From: JALYYC01 sp039922495
GTDB lineage: Bacteria > Chloroflexota > Dormibacteria > CF-121
NCBI GenBank assembly: GCA_039922495.1
Contig: JBDTEO010000001.1
Coordinates: forward strand, 1-64,000
Direction of reading: 5' to 3'
DNA length: 64,000 nt
The translations under genes were made by a program, and so were the position numbers. A model generated the notes under the pieces. That model worked only from the letters and a program-made list of their open reading frames with translations, did no database searches and had not been told where the DNA came from. Within the stretch, counting starts at the first letter, position 1; every line of letters starts with the position of its first letter. Shown here one piece after another: positions 16,427 through 24,990 of this stretch.

Positions 16427-16550
16427 GGCCTGGTCAGCCGACCCCACGCTCGGCAAAGATTGCAACTCCCCGTGCGGTCATGAGCTGTGCTTGGTCCGCA
16501 TGAATCCGATCGCACCTGGTGCATTTAAGAAGGATAGGGCCCTCGCTCCA

Positions 16551-16576
16551 CCCTGCCCTTCCCGCTGAGGGGAGGG
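16551..16576. repeat. Imperfect CCCT-CCC palindrome, related to two other intergenic repeats
   Basis: The stretch CCACCCTGCCCTTCCC (16548-16563), then GCTGA and GGGGAGGG (16569-16576), is an imperfect hairpin. The two better copies of this pattern are at 39347-39374 and 59714-59737, which also carry CCACCC upstream of the hairpin in the same orientation (at 59738 on the opposite strand). Confidence 0.35.
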
Positions 16577-16620
16577 AGAACCGGCCGGTCAAAAGATCCG
16601 CGTTTGTGCCAACCTAAAAC

Positions 16621-16821
16621 ATGGCGGCGAGCAACGACTACCCGCTGGTCTGGGTCGGCGCTCGCCGTCGACTGCCGGAGCGGCGCGGGGAGCCTTGCCG
16701 CATCGTCGCCCGCGGCGCGATGGGCTCGGTCCAGGTGGAGTTCCAGGCCGAACGCTACACCGTGATCACGAGCTGGAGATTGGTCCGGAAGGCCAGCGGC
16801 CAGCTCCTCACACCCGGCTAG
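16621..16821 (+). CDS. Small hypothetical protein
   Basis: This 66-residue basic protein (YPLVWVGARRRLPERRGEP, then GSVQVEFQAERYTVITSWRL) looks like a single small beta-barrel domain, such as seen in short conserved proteins of soil bacteria. The start is the ATG at 16621 with no strong ribosome site. It ends where the convergent small gene ends (4-base overlap). Function unknown. Confidence 0.45.
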   Translation: MAASNDYPLVWVGARRRLPERRGEPCRIVARGAMGSVQVEFQAERYTVITSWRLVRKASGQLLTPG

Positions 16822-17021
16822 CTGCGCTGAAGGGAGGGCGTGTCGTAGAGCCCGGCTCCGCCATCGACCTTCCGGCTTCTGGAGACCTCGTACCGCAGCT
16901 CCTTGCCGGCCAGGATGATCAGGATCTTCAGATGCGCCGACCGCTCAGCCTCGGCCATCAGGTGCGCCACCACCTTCACCGCCGCATCGATCGCTGCGCT
17001 CTCGCTGCTCTCGCCCTTCAT
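16818..17021 (-). CDS. Small hypothetical protein
   Basis: This 67-residue protein, from the ATG at 17021 (GTG at 17048 also possible), contains AAVKVVAHLMAEAERSAHLK followed by ILIILAGKELRYEV, a helix then strand pattern compatible with a small alpha/beta domain. GAGGG lies directly upstream of the ATG. No homologous family is evident. Its 3' end overlaps the convergent gene at 16621-16821 by 4 bases. Confidence 0.35.
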   Translation of the reverse strand: MKGESSESAAIDAAVKVVAHLMAEAERSAHLKILIILAGKELRYEVSRSRKVDGGAGLYDTPSLQRS

Positions 17022-17149
17022 CCCTCGCCGAGAGCCTACAACGCCCACCCATGGCTGGCCTCATTACCCATCCACCCGGACCAGATCCGAGCCGCCGGCG
17101 ACCGCTCAGGTCTGTCACGGCCGTTCCAGGCTCTCCGGTCCGGGCCCAT

Positions 17150-17656
17150 TCAGCCATCCTTTAGAAGGTTGCGCCCGCCCGTCAAGATACTTCTCGACAC
17201 TCCTATACCGGTCGGGGTCCAGTCGCTGCCGTTGACATAGCCAACGAAGTTCGTGTACGGGTCGCCCCATTGCAGCACGGTGTGGTTGGCGCTGACGACG
17301 GGGAGACGGGTGTCGGCGTTCTCCAGGGCAAAGAGCTCGGCCTGGCTCACGTTGATGCCGTAATACCCGAGCCCCTGCTGGAGGGCCGCGGTTTCGCAGT
17401 CGAGCACCATCAACTGCTGGATGACCGGCACAGGAATGGTGACGGTTGTCGGAGTGGCGGTCGGCGCCGGTGTGGCCGCCGTTGTAGCGGTCGCGGCGGT
17501 GACCGCAGCGGTGCTGACGCCGGAGGTTGGCACCGCAATGCTGGCCTGCGCCCTGGTCACCAGGCCGCTCGAGACGCCGCTGCTGATCAGGGCGGTCAAC
17601 AGGACGCCGCAAAAGAGCAGCAGCCGCCGCCGGTTGGTCAACGCGGTGAAGGGCAT
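17150..17656 (-). pseudogene. C39-like peptidase, truncated at the C terminus
   Basis: From the ATG at 17656 this encodes about 168 residues: a signal or anchor helix (RRRLLLFCGVLLTALISSG), a Thr/Ala/Pro linker, and the first half of a peptidase_C39_2 domain. The segments LDCETAALQQGLGYYGINVS (nucleophile-type cysteine), QAELFALENADTRLP, NHTVLQWGDPYTNFVGYVNG and TGIGV are diagnostic. Intact relatives continue with YYPxI and a catalytic His/Asp half; here the frame turns into SRSILTGGRNLLKDG and stops. No convincing continuation was found in other frames downstream, so the gene appears truncated rather than merely shifted. GTG at 17707 is an alternative start. Confidence 0.6.
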
Positions 17657-17741
17657 GCCCCCATGCTGCGAGGACGCCACTGTCAGAGTCGTGAAGGCGT
17701 CCGTCACGATTTCGTAAGGGAGCGAGTCGGATCATCGACGC

Positions 17742-18155
17742 ATGACAACTCGATGCCTCCTGGTGCGAGACGGTCTCGACGGCGCCGTGCCGGCGATTGC
17801 GGCAGCCCTCCGCGCCGCGGATGTCGAGTGCGAGGTGGTGGCCCGTCACGAGGTGGGACGCGCTCGCCCAGCCGACGCCGTCCTGCTCAGCCTCGATGAA
17901 CCGGACCCGGTGGCGGCGTGCTGGGAATTGAATCGGCAAGGCCATTGCACCGTGGTCGCAGTCTCGGACCGGCCGAACACCTACGAGTGTGTGCGCGTTC
18001 TCAATGCCGGAGCCGACTTTTACCTGGACGCCTGGGCACCGCTGCCTGAAGTCGTGGTGCGTGTCCGGGTGGCACTGCGCCGCTCGGCTCGGCTGACCGA
18101 CCGTGAGTTCGATATCCCTCGGGGCCGGCTCTACGCCGAACAGCCCCATATGTGA
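17742..18155 (+). CDS. Degenerate response-regulator receiver domain (pseudo-receiver)
   Basis: This 137-residue protein follows the receiver-domain pattern: CLLVRDG at strand 1, DAVLLSLDEPDP at strand 3, CTVVAVSDRPNT at strand 4 and LNAGADFYLDAW at strand 5, then a helix VVVRVRVALRRSAR as in OmpR-type proteins. The phospho-acceptor aspartate position (LLDL in active proteins) is serine, the acidic pair after strand 1 is replaced, and the strand-5 lysine is missing. No DNA-binding domain follows; the frame ends shortly after the linker. It is either a phosphorylation-independent binding module or a decayed OmpR-family gene. Confidence 0.55.
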   Translation: MTTRCLLVRDGLDGAVPAIAAALRAADVECEVVARHEVGRARPADAVLLSLDEPDPVAACWELNRQGHCTVVAVSDRPNTYECVRVLNAGADFYLDAWAPLPEVVVRVRVALRRSARLTDREFDIPRGRLYAEQPHM

Positions 18156-18210
18156 CCCGGATCGGGTGTGGTGGTTCCCCCGCCGCCACTCCCACCCCTT
18201 CTTGTCGAAG

Positions 18211-18474
18211 CTAGGTGAGGTTGTCTAGCCGGTCCTGCCAGTAGTCGAGGCGCCCATTCATCCGTTCGATATGGGCCTGCATAAGGGGCAGGTCGTCCTC
18301 CTGGCGGACCGTGATTCCTTCTGCCAGTTGACGATTGAACGAGAGCAGCTCGCTATAGACGGCGATCCAGTGGCGGGCGTCGTCGGCGAACAGGCTCTCC
18401 GGCTCCTCACCGGGTAAGAGCCGGCTTGGGTCGCTTGCCCAACGTATGTTCTCGGTATCGCGGATTTCTAGCAC
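18211..18474 (-). CDS. Small hypothetical protein (87 residues)
   Basis: This acidic, mostly helical protein starts MLEIRDTENIRWASDP and contains HWIAVYSELLSFNRQLAEGI and MQAHIERMNGRLDYWQDRLD, suggesting a two-helix coiled coil. A GGAGGGG ribosome site about 6 bases upstream supports the GTG start at 18474. No family recognised. It is isolated between a pseudo-receiver and the aromatic cluster. Confidence 0.6.
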   Translation of the reverse strand: MLEIRDTENIRWASDPSRLLPGEEPESLFADDARHWIAVYSELLSFNRQLAEGITVRQEDDLPLMQAHIERMNGRLDYWQDRLDNLT

Positions 18475-18662
18475 GGGAACCCCTCCGCCGGTAGCCTACG
18501 GACAGCGGCCATCGATGTCAACGGTGTCTTCGACAAACCTCGAGAGCGAGGTGCGCATTTGCCATCACCCTTCTTCCTCGCCTTAGCGATGGCCTTCCTC
18601 CTGATCGGTCTATCCTGAATCAACCATCGCGTCCTACTCAGGCTGATCGCGAAGGCTGACCG

Positions 18663-20030
18663 CTAGGTCGCGCGGATGAGGCGCCGAGACTTCACATCCG
18701 ATCGCGGCAGCGAGCCCACGGGAACCTGCCGGCACGCGATCCGCGCGCCAAGGGCTAACCGCAGATCGTTCCCCAGCCGTTCGGCGATGCCATCGCCTGT
18801 CTCCGGGCACTCGTAGAGGATCGTGACCTCCTCCATCCCACGGACCTGTTTGACCTCGATCAAGAACTCAGCGATGGCGGCATGCCGCCGCACGAGATCC
18901 TCGACCTGCGAGGGATAGAGGTTGACGCCGCGAACCGTGAACATATCGTCGACGCGGCCGCGGATCCCACCGATCATCTTCGGGAAGGGACTGCCGCAGG
19001 CGCAGGATTCACGTGTCACCTCGACTCGATCACCCGTGCGATAGCGGATCAGCGGTGATCCCCAGCGGCCGAGATTGGTCGCGACCAGCTCCCCGGTGAT
19101 GGTTCCCGAGTTCGGGATGGCTTGCACGGAGCCCGCGTCGTCGTGTACCTCGAAGATGAACTCCGACTCGATCAGGTGCACTCCGTCGCGCGCTTCGCAC
19201 GAAACGCCGGTCGGTCCAAGCTCGGTCATGCCGGTGTGATCGAAGCACTGCGCACCGAAGGATCGCTCGATCAAGTCGCGGGTTGCCGGGACGCTGGCGC
19301 CTGGTTCGCCCGCATGCAGCGTGATCCGTATTGCGCTGTGCGCCAGGTCGATGCCCTCGGCGGCCGCCACTTGCGCAAGGCGAATCGCGTACGTCGGGGT
19401 CGAGCAAAGGACGGTCGCGCCAAGCTCGACCATGGTGCGGAGCCGCTGCTCCGTCCTCATGGCGCCGCCCGGGATCACCACGGCGCCCAGCCGCTCCGCC
19501 CCGGCGAAGGCTGACCAGAAGCCGATGAAAGGCCCAAAGGAGAAGGCGAAGAACACGCGGTCGTCCTCGCGAACACCCGCGGCCCGGTAGACGTGCTCCG
19601 CCCAGATCTTCGTCCACCATTCCCACGACTCCGGCGTGTCGAGCCAGCGCAACGGTGTCGTGCCGCTGGTGCCCGACGTTTGGTGCAGCCGGGAATAGCG
19701 CCCGATCGGGAACGTCAGGTTGGCTCCGAACGGTGGGACAGCCTGCTGATCGGTCATCAGCTCGGCTTTGGTTGTCAGGGGCAGCCGCTCGAAATCCTGC
19801 CAGGTAGCAACCGGTTGCAGCCGTTCCTTGTAGAAGGCGTTCCACTCGAGCAAGCTCCCAATCCCCGTGTGCAACCGTGTGAGCTGAAGAGCTCGGAGGT
19901 CGCGCAGGGATTCAGCGGCTGGCCGCGGCAGCGGTTGAACCCCAGACGCGGCGGGCGGTTTGGGCGACCAGCTCGAGCTTCTTGCGTTGGTCGTTCGCGC
20001 TGATGCGGTTGCCGGCGAGCGTCGACGCAA
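18663..20030 (-). CDS. Phenylacetate-CoA ligase (PaaK)-like adenylate-forming enzyme
   Basis: This is an ANL-superfamily ligase of the PaaK branch: FERLPLTTKAELMTDQQ, the AMP-binding loop QTSGTSGTTPLRWLDT, GQ-less HTGMTELGPTGV (family HxGMTE motif), LIRYRTGDRVEV and the C-terminal KMIGGIRGRVDDMF with VRGVNLYPSQVEDLV. It should activate an aromatic or related acid as its CoA thioester in the cytoplasm. It is the last gene of the minus-strand aromatic cluster. Its start is unclear: the first start codon in frame (TTG 20030) overlaps the upstream gene by 119 bases, while the next candidate (TTG 19853) would cut into the conserved N terminus. Confidence 0.85.
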   Translation of the reverse strand: MRRRSPATASARTTNARSSSWSPKPPAASGVQPLPRPAAESLRDLRALQLTRLHTGIGSLLEWNAFYKERLQPVATWQDFERLPLTTKAELMTDQQAVPPFGANLTFPIGRYSRLHQTSGTSGTTPLRWLDTPESWEWWTKIWAEHVYRAAGVREDDRVFFAFSFGPFIGFWSAFAGAERLGAVVIPGGAMRTEQRLRTMVELGATVLCSTPTYAIRLAQVAAAEGIDLAHSAIRITLHAGEPGASVPATRDLIERSFGAQCFDHTGMTELGPTGVSCEARDGVHLIESEFIFEVHDDAGSVQAIPNSGTITGELVATNLGRWGSPLIRYRTGDRVEVTRESCACGSPFPKMIGGIRGRVDDMFTVRGVNLYPSQVEDLVRRHAAIAEFLIEVKQVRGMEEVTILYECPETGDGIAERLGNDLRLALGARIACRQVPVGSLPRSDVKSRRLIRAT

Positions 20031-21027
20031 AGCCGCATTGGGGACTCAGCGCCAGTCGGTCACGCGGGAAGCACCGCGCTGCCTCGTCGAGCCGCGCCTC
20101 CAGATCATCGCGGCCCTCCAGCTCCGGCTTTTTGGTCGTGACCAGGCCCAGCACCACGAAGCGGTCGTGCGGCACCTCGCGGAGTGGCTCGAACCCACCC
20201 GATCGCTGGTCATCGTATTCGAGGAGAAAACGGTTGAACTTCGTCCGCTGGAAAATCCTGGCGATCGGCCCGTAGTCGCCCTGGGCATAGAAGCGGCTCT
20301 GGTTGTTGCCGCGGCAGATGTGCATGCCGAAGGTCATCCCCGGGTAATCGCTGATCATCGCGTTGTCGAGCTCGATGCAGGTGTCAATGAGCTTGTCGGG
20401 GTCGCTACCGCGCTTTCGGTAACCCTCGCGTAGCTCCGGGTCGAGAAGCGCGGCGTATTGCGGCGCATCGATCTGGATGTAGGTGCACCCCAGGCGCCGC
20501 AGCTCGGTGATCTCGCGCCGGGTCAGGTCGACGATGTCCGCCAGGTACGCGTCGCGCGTCGCATAGGCGCCCTTCGATTTCTCCGGGTCGTAATAGGCGG
20601 CAGCCTGCTGGGCGCTGATCAGGGTGACTTTTGCCGGTTGCGACGTCCTGGCACGGAGATAGACCCATTCCTCCGCAGCCATGCTGCGCCGCCAGCGAAG
20701 CCGCTCGACGACGACCGGGCGCTTGAGCACCAGCTCATCGCCCGACTCGTCACGGAACGGAATCGCCCATCCGCCTTGCTTGTCGAAGCCGTCCATGGCA
20801 TCGACGAGATGACCGTAGAAGGCGTAGCGACGCTGCTCGCCATCGGTGATGACATCAATGCCGGCCGCGGTCTGGAGGGCGATGGCCTCATCGACCGCCC
20901 TATCCTCGATCCGTTTGAAGTCGATGTCGGACAGCGTGCCGCCGCCACGCTGCTCGCGGGCCGTCTTCAGGTAGTCCGGCCGCAGCAGGCTGCCGATCAC
21001 CTCGCTGCGAATGGGTTCGCTCGTCAT
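19912..21027 (-). CDS. Core-MetE-like cobalamin-independent methyltransferase
   Basis: This 371-residue TIM-barrel protein corresponds to the C-terminal catalytic half of MetE, without the N-terminal half. Features include EVIGSLLRPDYL, AAGIDVITDGEQRR, CTYIQIDAPQYA, and zinc ligands in GMHICRGN (His and Cys), LLEYDD (Glu) and SPQCGF (Cys). Core-MetE proteins transfer methyl groups to thiols. It lies between an aldehyde dehydrogenase and a PaaK-like ligase in an aromatic-acid operon, 2 bases after the dehydrogenase stop. The context suggests a methyl donor tied to aromatic methoxy or thiol chemistry rather than ordinary methionine synthesis; this is inference. Confidence 0.82.
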   Translation of the reverse strand: MTSEPIRSEVIGSLLRPDYLKTAREQRGGGTLSDIDFKRIEDRAVDEAIALQTAAGIDVITDGEQRRYAFYGHLVDAMDGFDKQGGWAIPFRDESGDELVLKRPVVVERLRWRRSMAAEEWVYLRARTSQPAKVTLISAQQAAAYYDPEKSKGAYATRDAYLADIVDLTRREITELRRLGCTYIQIDAPQYAALLDPELREGYRKRGSDPDKLIDTCIELDNAMISDYPGMTFGMHICRGNNQSRFYAQGDYGPIARIFQRTKFNRFLLEYDDQRSGGFEPLREVPHDRFVVLGLVTTKKPELEGRDDLEARLDEAARCFPRDRLALSPQCGFASTLAGNRISANDQRKKLELVAQTARRVWGSTAAAASR

Positions 21028-21029
21028 GA

Positions 21030-22529
21030 CTAGAAGGGGAACGGTCTCCCCTGGCTCTGCACCGTCACCCAGCGCATCTCGGTGAATTCGTGCGCGGCGC
21101 CATTGCCGCCGAACCGACCGTACCCACTGTCCTTGACGCCACCGAACGGCACCTGCGGCTCGTCATTCACGGGTTGGTCGTTGATATGGACGATACCGGC
21201 GTCGATCCGCTCGGCCAGCCCGAGCGCGCGGTCCGCGTCTTTGGTCAGAATGCCGGCTGAGAGTCCGTAGGTCGTCTCGTTCGCGACCTTGACCGCCTCG
21301 TCGGCGTCGTCCACGATCGTGATGGTGGCGACAGGCCCGAACGTCTCTTCCTTACTCATCGTGGCGTTCGCCGGAACGTCGGTGATTAGAGTCGGTTCAT
21401 AGCAGGCGCCCTGCGCTTTGCCCCCGGTGAGGACCTTTGCGCCGCCTTTGACCGCCTCATCGACGCGGGCGCCGACCTGGTCGAGCGCCTGCTTGTTGAT
21501 CAGCGGCCCGATGATCGTGTCCATCTCCGTTGGGCTGCCGACCTTGAGCCCTTTCGTCTTGGCGACGAGCTTGTCGATGAACTCCTTGGCGATCGGACGT
21601 TCGACGATGATCCGGCGGGCCGACATGCAAATCTGTCCCTGGTGCAGGAAGGTACCGAAGGCGGTCGCGTTGACGGCATACTCGAGGTCGGCATCGGCGA
21701 GCACGATCAGGGGGTTCTGACCACCAAGCTCGAGCACCATCCGCTTCAAGTGCTTTGCCGCCTTCTGGGCAAGGATTCGCCCGGTCCTGGTCGAGCCGGT
21801 GAAGCTGATGCGGCGAACCTTCGGGTTCTCCATGAATTCATCGACGACGGGCTCCGCCTGGCCGGGCGCGTGCGTGATCACGTTGACCACACCGGGCGGG
21901 AATCCGGCCTCCTCGAAGATCTCGGCGTACAGGATGCCGCCGGTGATCGGTGACTCCTCCGATGGCTTGAGGACCACCGTATTGCCGAAAGCGAGCGCGG
22001 ACGCAATCGACCGCAGTGACAGGATCAGCGGCGCGTTCCAGGGCGCGAGCCCGGCGACCACCCCGACCGGTTGACGGATCCCCATATAGAAGGCGCCTGG
22101 GAGGTCGGCGGGGAGGATCTCGCCGGTCGGCTGGTAAACAAGGCCGGCGACCTGGCGGAGCAGGTTTGGCGTGAACATTGTCTGGAACATGCCGAAGCCG
22201 AAGGTGCACCCGGTCTCGGAGGCGAGCAAGCCGACGACCTCCATCTGGCGGCGCTCGAGGATGTCGGCGGCCTTGAGGAAGAGGCGTTGCTTCGCGCCGG
22301 GCGGGGTCTTCCACCAGGCGGGAAACGCCCTCGCGGCGGCGTCGACGGCGCGCTTCGCGTCCTCGCGCGTCGAGGCGGGGATGGTGGCCATCGTCTTGCC
22401 GGTGAAGGGGTCATGGTCCGCGAACGTCGCGCCGTTCGCCGCGCCAACCCACTTCCCATCGATGTACTGCCGGTACTCCTTCGGGGCTGTCTTTTGGGTC
22501 GCCTTCTCGTCGGATACGACTGTGCTCAT
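21030..22529 (-). CDS. Aldehyde dehydrogenase, aromatic-aldehyde type
   Basis: This 499-residue NAD(P)-dependent dehydrogenase has the Rossmann and catalytic features of the ALDH family: APWNAPLILSLRSIASALA, SFTGSTRTGRILAQKAA, the general base in LELGGQNPLIVLADADL, the nucleophile in LHQGQICMSARR, and the C-terminal PFGGVKDSGYGRFGG. This HQGQICMSxxR form resembles benzaldehyde, salicylaldehyde and vanillin dehydrogenases. With the aryl-alcohol dehydrogenase upstream it could oxidise an aromatic alcohol to the acid that PobA or the dioxygenase uses. The ATG at 22529 has a GGAGGA ribosome site. Confidence 0.9.
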   Translation of the reverse strand: MSTVVSDEKATQKTAPKEYRQYIDGKWVGAANGATFADHDPFTGKTMATIPASTREDAKRAVDAAARAFPAWWKTPPGAKQRLFLKAADILERRQMEVVGLLASETGCTFGFGMFQTMFTPNLLRQVAGLVYQPTGEILPADLPGAFYMGIRQPVGVVAGLAPWNAPLILSLRSIASALAFGNTVVLKPSEESPITGGILYAEIFEEAGFPPGVVNVITHAPGQAEPVVDEFMENPKVRRISFTGSTRTGRILAQKAAKHLKRMVLELGGQNPLIVLADADLEYAVNATAFGTFLHQGQICMSARRIIVERPIAKEFIDKLVAKTKGLKVGSPTEMDTIIGPLINKQALDQVGARVDEAVKGGAKVLTGGKAQGACYEPTLITDVPANATMSKEETFGPVATITIVDDADEAVKVANETTYGLSAGILTKDADRALGLAERIDAGIVHINDQPVNDEPQVPFGGVKDSGYGRFGGNGAAHEFTEMRWVTVQSQGRPFPF

Positions 22530-22568
22530 CGCTCTTCCTCCTGTGACTTGTGGTTCAGCATAGGCCGG

Positions 22569-23111
22569 TCAGACGACAAAGAACACCGTTTCGTTCTCCC
22601 CCTGCAGTCGAACGTCGAAGTGCAGCAGGTTGCCTTCCTTCCGCGCGATCAGCGTTGCTCGGCGCCCCGGCGGGACGATGCCGAGCACGGGGTCGGCGGC
22701 GTTCGCAGACGTTTCGGTCGGGAAATACATCCTGGTCACCAGATGACGCAGCAGGCCGCGGGCGAAGATCGTGACGTTGAGATGCGGGGCCTGGATCCGC
22801 CCATCCGGCGCGACCGTGGCGCCGGGTTTGACGGTTACGAAGCTAAAAGCGCCCTCGGCGTCGGTGCGGCAGCGGCCGAAGCCGTTGGGGCCGTCAGCCG
22901 GCGCGGAACGGTAGCGGCCCTGCTGATCCGGCTGCCAGACTTCGAGCAGCGCATCGGGAACGGGTTGGCCTGCCCCGTCGAGCACCTGGCCCTCGATCCG
23001 GATCGCCTCGGCGTTTCCAGGCGCGACGATCTGCTCGCCGCGCTCGTAGGGGAGACCAATCCCGAAGAATGGTCCGACGGTCTGGGACGGTGTGAGTGGT
23101 TCGCCCATCAT
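22569..23111 (-). CDS. pcaG: Protocatechuate 3,4-dioxygenase alpha subunit
   Basis: This 180-residue intradiol dioxygenase subunit has LTPSQTVGPFFGIGLPYE, then IEGQVLDGAGQPVPDALLEV, DGPNGFGRCRTDAEGAFSF and HLNVTIFARGLLRHLVTRMY. As in known PcaG proteins, the iron-binding tyrosines and histidines of the beta subunit are not all present, since the active site sits on PcaH. ATG codons at 23111 and 23108 overlap the pcaH stop, so the two subunits are translated together. Reaction: ring opening of protocatechuate to 3-carboxy-cis,cis-muconate. Confidence 0.95.
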   Translation of the reverse strand: MMGEPLTPSQTVGPFFGIGLPYERGEQIVAPGNAEAIRIEGQVLDGAGQPVPDALLEVWQPDQQGRYRSAPADGPNGFGRCRTDAEGAFSFVTVKPGATVAPDGRIQAPHLNVTIFARGLLRHLVTRMYFPTETSANAADPVLGIVPPGRRATLIARKEGNLLHFDVRLQGENETVFFVV

Positions 23112-23791
23112 TCCCTCTCGAATGGCGTCGCCGCCCGGCCTCGCACGACAATGTCCCATTCGTAGCCGAGCGCCCATTCCGGGACGGTCGTCTCCGGGTC
23201 GAAACGGGAGACGAGCCGTTCGCGCCCGGCCGGATCAGGGATCGATTGCAAAATGGGATCGCGGGGCATCAGCGGATCACCCGGGAAGTACATCTGGGTC
23301 ACGAGCCGGCTGCGGAACTCCGGCCCGAACAGGGAAAAGTGGATGTGGGCGGGTCGCCAGGCGTTGCGATGGTTCCGCCAGGGGTAGGCGCCGGGCTTGA
23401 TGGTGATGAACCGGTACCGGCCCTGCGGATCGGTCAGGCAACGTCCGGCGCCGGAAAAGTTCGGATCCAACGGAGCCGGGTGCTGGTCCTCCTGGTCCAG
23501 GTACCGCCCGGCGGCATTCGCCTGCCAGATTTCCACCATTGTGTCGGCGACCGGGTGGCCGTCGCTGTCGAGCACGCGGCCGGTGACGATGATTCGCTCT
23601 CCCATCGGCTCGCCGGCGTGCTGCCGGGTCAGGTCAAGCGCATTGGCAGCGCTCGGGTAAGGAAGGCGGGGCGCCGGGAAATCAAGGAATCCATCGGGAA
23701 GCGTGACGAGCGGTTGGAGTGGCGCCCGCAGTCGTGTGGTGACGTAGTCCGGATAGAGATAGGGCGGGTCGTACTGCTTCGCATCGCTCAT
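23108..23791 (-). CDS. pcaH: Protocatechuate 3,4-dioxygenase beta subunit
   Basis: This 227-residue catalytic subunit keeps all four non-haem iron ligands by alignment with the Pseudomonas enzyme: Tyr in NAAGRYLDQ, Tyr in KPGAYPW, and the two His in RPAHIHFSLFG, with the active-site arginine just before them. The N-terminal PcaH region (YLYPDYVTTRLRAPLQPLV) is intact. The ATG at 23791 overlaps the pobA stop by four bases (ATGA), which settles the start over an in-frame ATG at 23806. Confidence 0.96.
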   Translation of the reverse strand: MSDAKQYDPPYLYPDYVTTRLRAPLQPLVTLPDGFLDFPAPRLPYPSAANALDLTRQHAGEPMGERIIVTGRVLDSDGHPVADTMVEIWQANAAGRYLDQEDQHPAPLDPNFSGAGRCLTDPQGRYRFITIKPGAYPWRNHRNAWRPAHIHFSLFGPEFRSRLVTQMYFPGDPLMPRDPILQSIPDPAGRERLVSRFDPETTVPEWALGYEWDIVVRGRAATPFERE

Positions 23792-24990
23792 CGCGTAAGC
23801 TCCCATCCCGCCCCGTGAGTCTCGTCGGTGGCGGCGCCGGTGTAATTCTCCGCTAGCGAGGTGGCCGGGGCCCGGGAGCTGGCGATGTGGGCCAGCTGGG
23901 CCATCTGGAGCCGCCGCGCAAATGGGTTGCCGGCCGGATCACGGTGCAGCAGGTTGGTCATGAACGCCGAGAAATACTGCGCCCTCCAGACCCGTCGCAA
24001 GCACGCCGGCGTATACCCCTCGAGCGCAGCGGTCGACCGCGATTCGTACCAGCTGATGAGGGCACGTGATAGCGTCCGCACGTCGCCGAGGGCCAGGTTC
24101 ATCCCCTTGGCCCCGGTCGGCGGAACGATGTGCGCCGCGTCACCGGCCAGAAATAGCCGGCCCGCCTGCATTGGCTCGAGGACCATGCCACGCACCGGGG
24201 TGAGCCCGACCTCAATGATTTCACCCGCAACCAGGCCTTGCTCACCAAGCCGCAGGCGCAACTCCGGCCAGATTCGCTCCGGGGGCCAGTCGGCAAGCGC
24301 GTCGCCGAGGTCGACCTGCAGGTAGAGACGGCTGATCTCCGGCGATCGCATGCTGTGGAGCGCGAAGCCCGTCTCGTGGGACGCGTAGATCAGCTCTGAG
24401 ACGGACGGCGGCGTCCGGGCGAGGATCCCGAGCCACGCGTAGGGGTATTCGTGCTCGTAGATCTGCAAAGCGTCGGCTGGCATCGACCGGCGACCGATCC
24501 CGTGGGCCCCGTCACAGGCGGCGATGTAGTCGCACTCGAGCGTGAGCTCCTCGCCGTCGTGCCGGTAGGTGAGGCGTGGTCGATCATCGTCGAGACGGTC
24601 GGCCGCCAGGGCCTCGTGCTCGAACAGGATCTCCCCGCCTGCCGAAAGCCGCGCCTCGATCAGGTCGCAGACCACCTCTCGCTGGCCGTAGACCATGATG
24701 CCGCGGCCGACCAGGTCGAGGAAGTTGACGTGGTAGCGGCAACCACTGGACTGCAGGTAGATCCCGCCGTGGACCAGGCCCTCCCGGTCCATCCGCTCGC
24801 CGAGCCCAGTCTGACGGAGCATGTCGGCAGCCCCGGCCTCGAGCACTCCGGCGCGGATCCGACTCTCGACGTATTCCCGGCTGCGGCTCTCGAGGACCAC
24901 CGACTCGATGCCTGCCCGATGCAGCAGATGCGAGAGCATCAAGCCGGCGGGCCCGGCCCCGATGATGGCCACCTGGGTCCGCGTGCTCAT
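23788..24990 (-). CDS. pobA: 4-hydroxybenzoate 3-monooxygenase
   Basis: This 400-residue FAD monooxygenase has the dinucleotide fold VAIIGAGPAGLMLSHLLHRA, the ESRSREYVESRIRAGVLE segment typical of PobA, the DG motif (CDGAHGIGRRS) and the second FAD motif (FLAGDAAHIVPPTGAKGMNL). It hydroxylates 4-hydroxybenzoate to protocatechuate using NAD(P)H and O2, feeding the pcaHG dioxygenase immediately downstream. The ATG at 24990 overlaps the marR stop (ATGA); a longer frame to 25197 was rejected because it runs over marR. Confidence 0.95.
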   Translation of the reverse strand: MSTRTQVAIIGAGPAGLMLSHLLHRAGIESVVLESRSREYVESRIRAGVLEAGAADMLRQTGLGERMDREGLVHGGIYLQSSGCRYHVNFLDLVGRGIMVYGQREVVCDLIEARLSAGGEILFEHEALAADRLDDDRPRLTYRHDGEELTLECDYIAACDGAHGIGRRSMPADALQIYEHEYPYAWLGILARTPPSVSELIYASHETGFALHSMRSPEISRLYLQVDLGDALADWPPERIWPELRLRLGEQGLVAGEIIEVGLTPVRGMVLEPMQAGRLFLAGDAAHIVPPTGAKGMNLALGDVRTLSRALISWYESRSTAALEGYTPACLRRVWRAQYFSAFMTNLLHRDPAGNPFARRLQMAQLAHIASSRAPATSLAENYTGAATDETHGAGWELTR

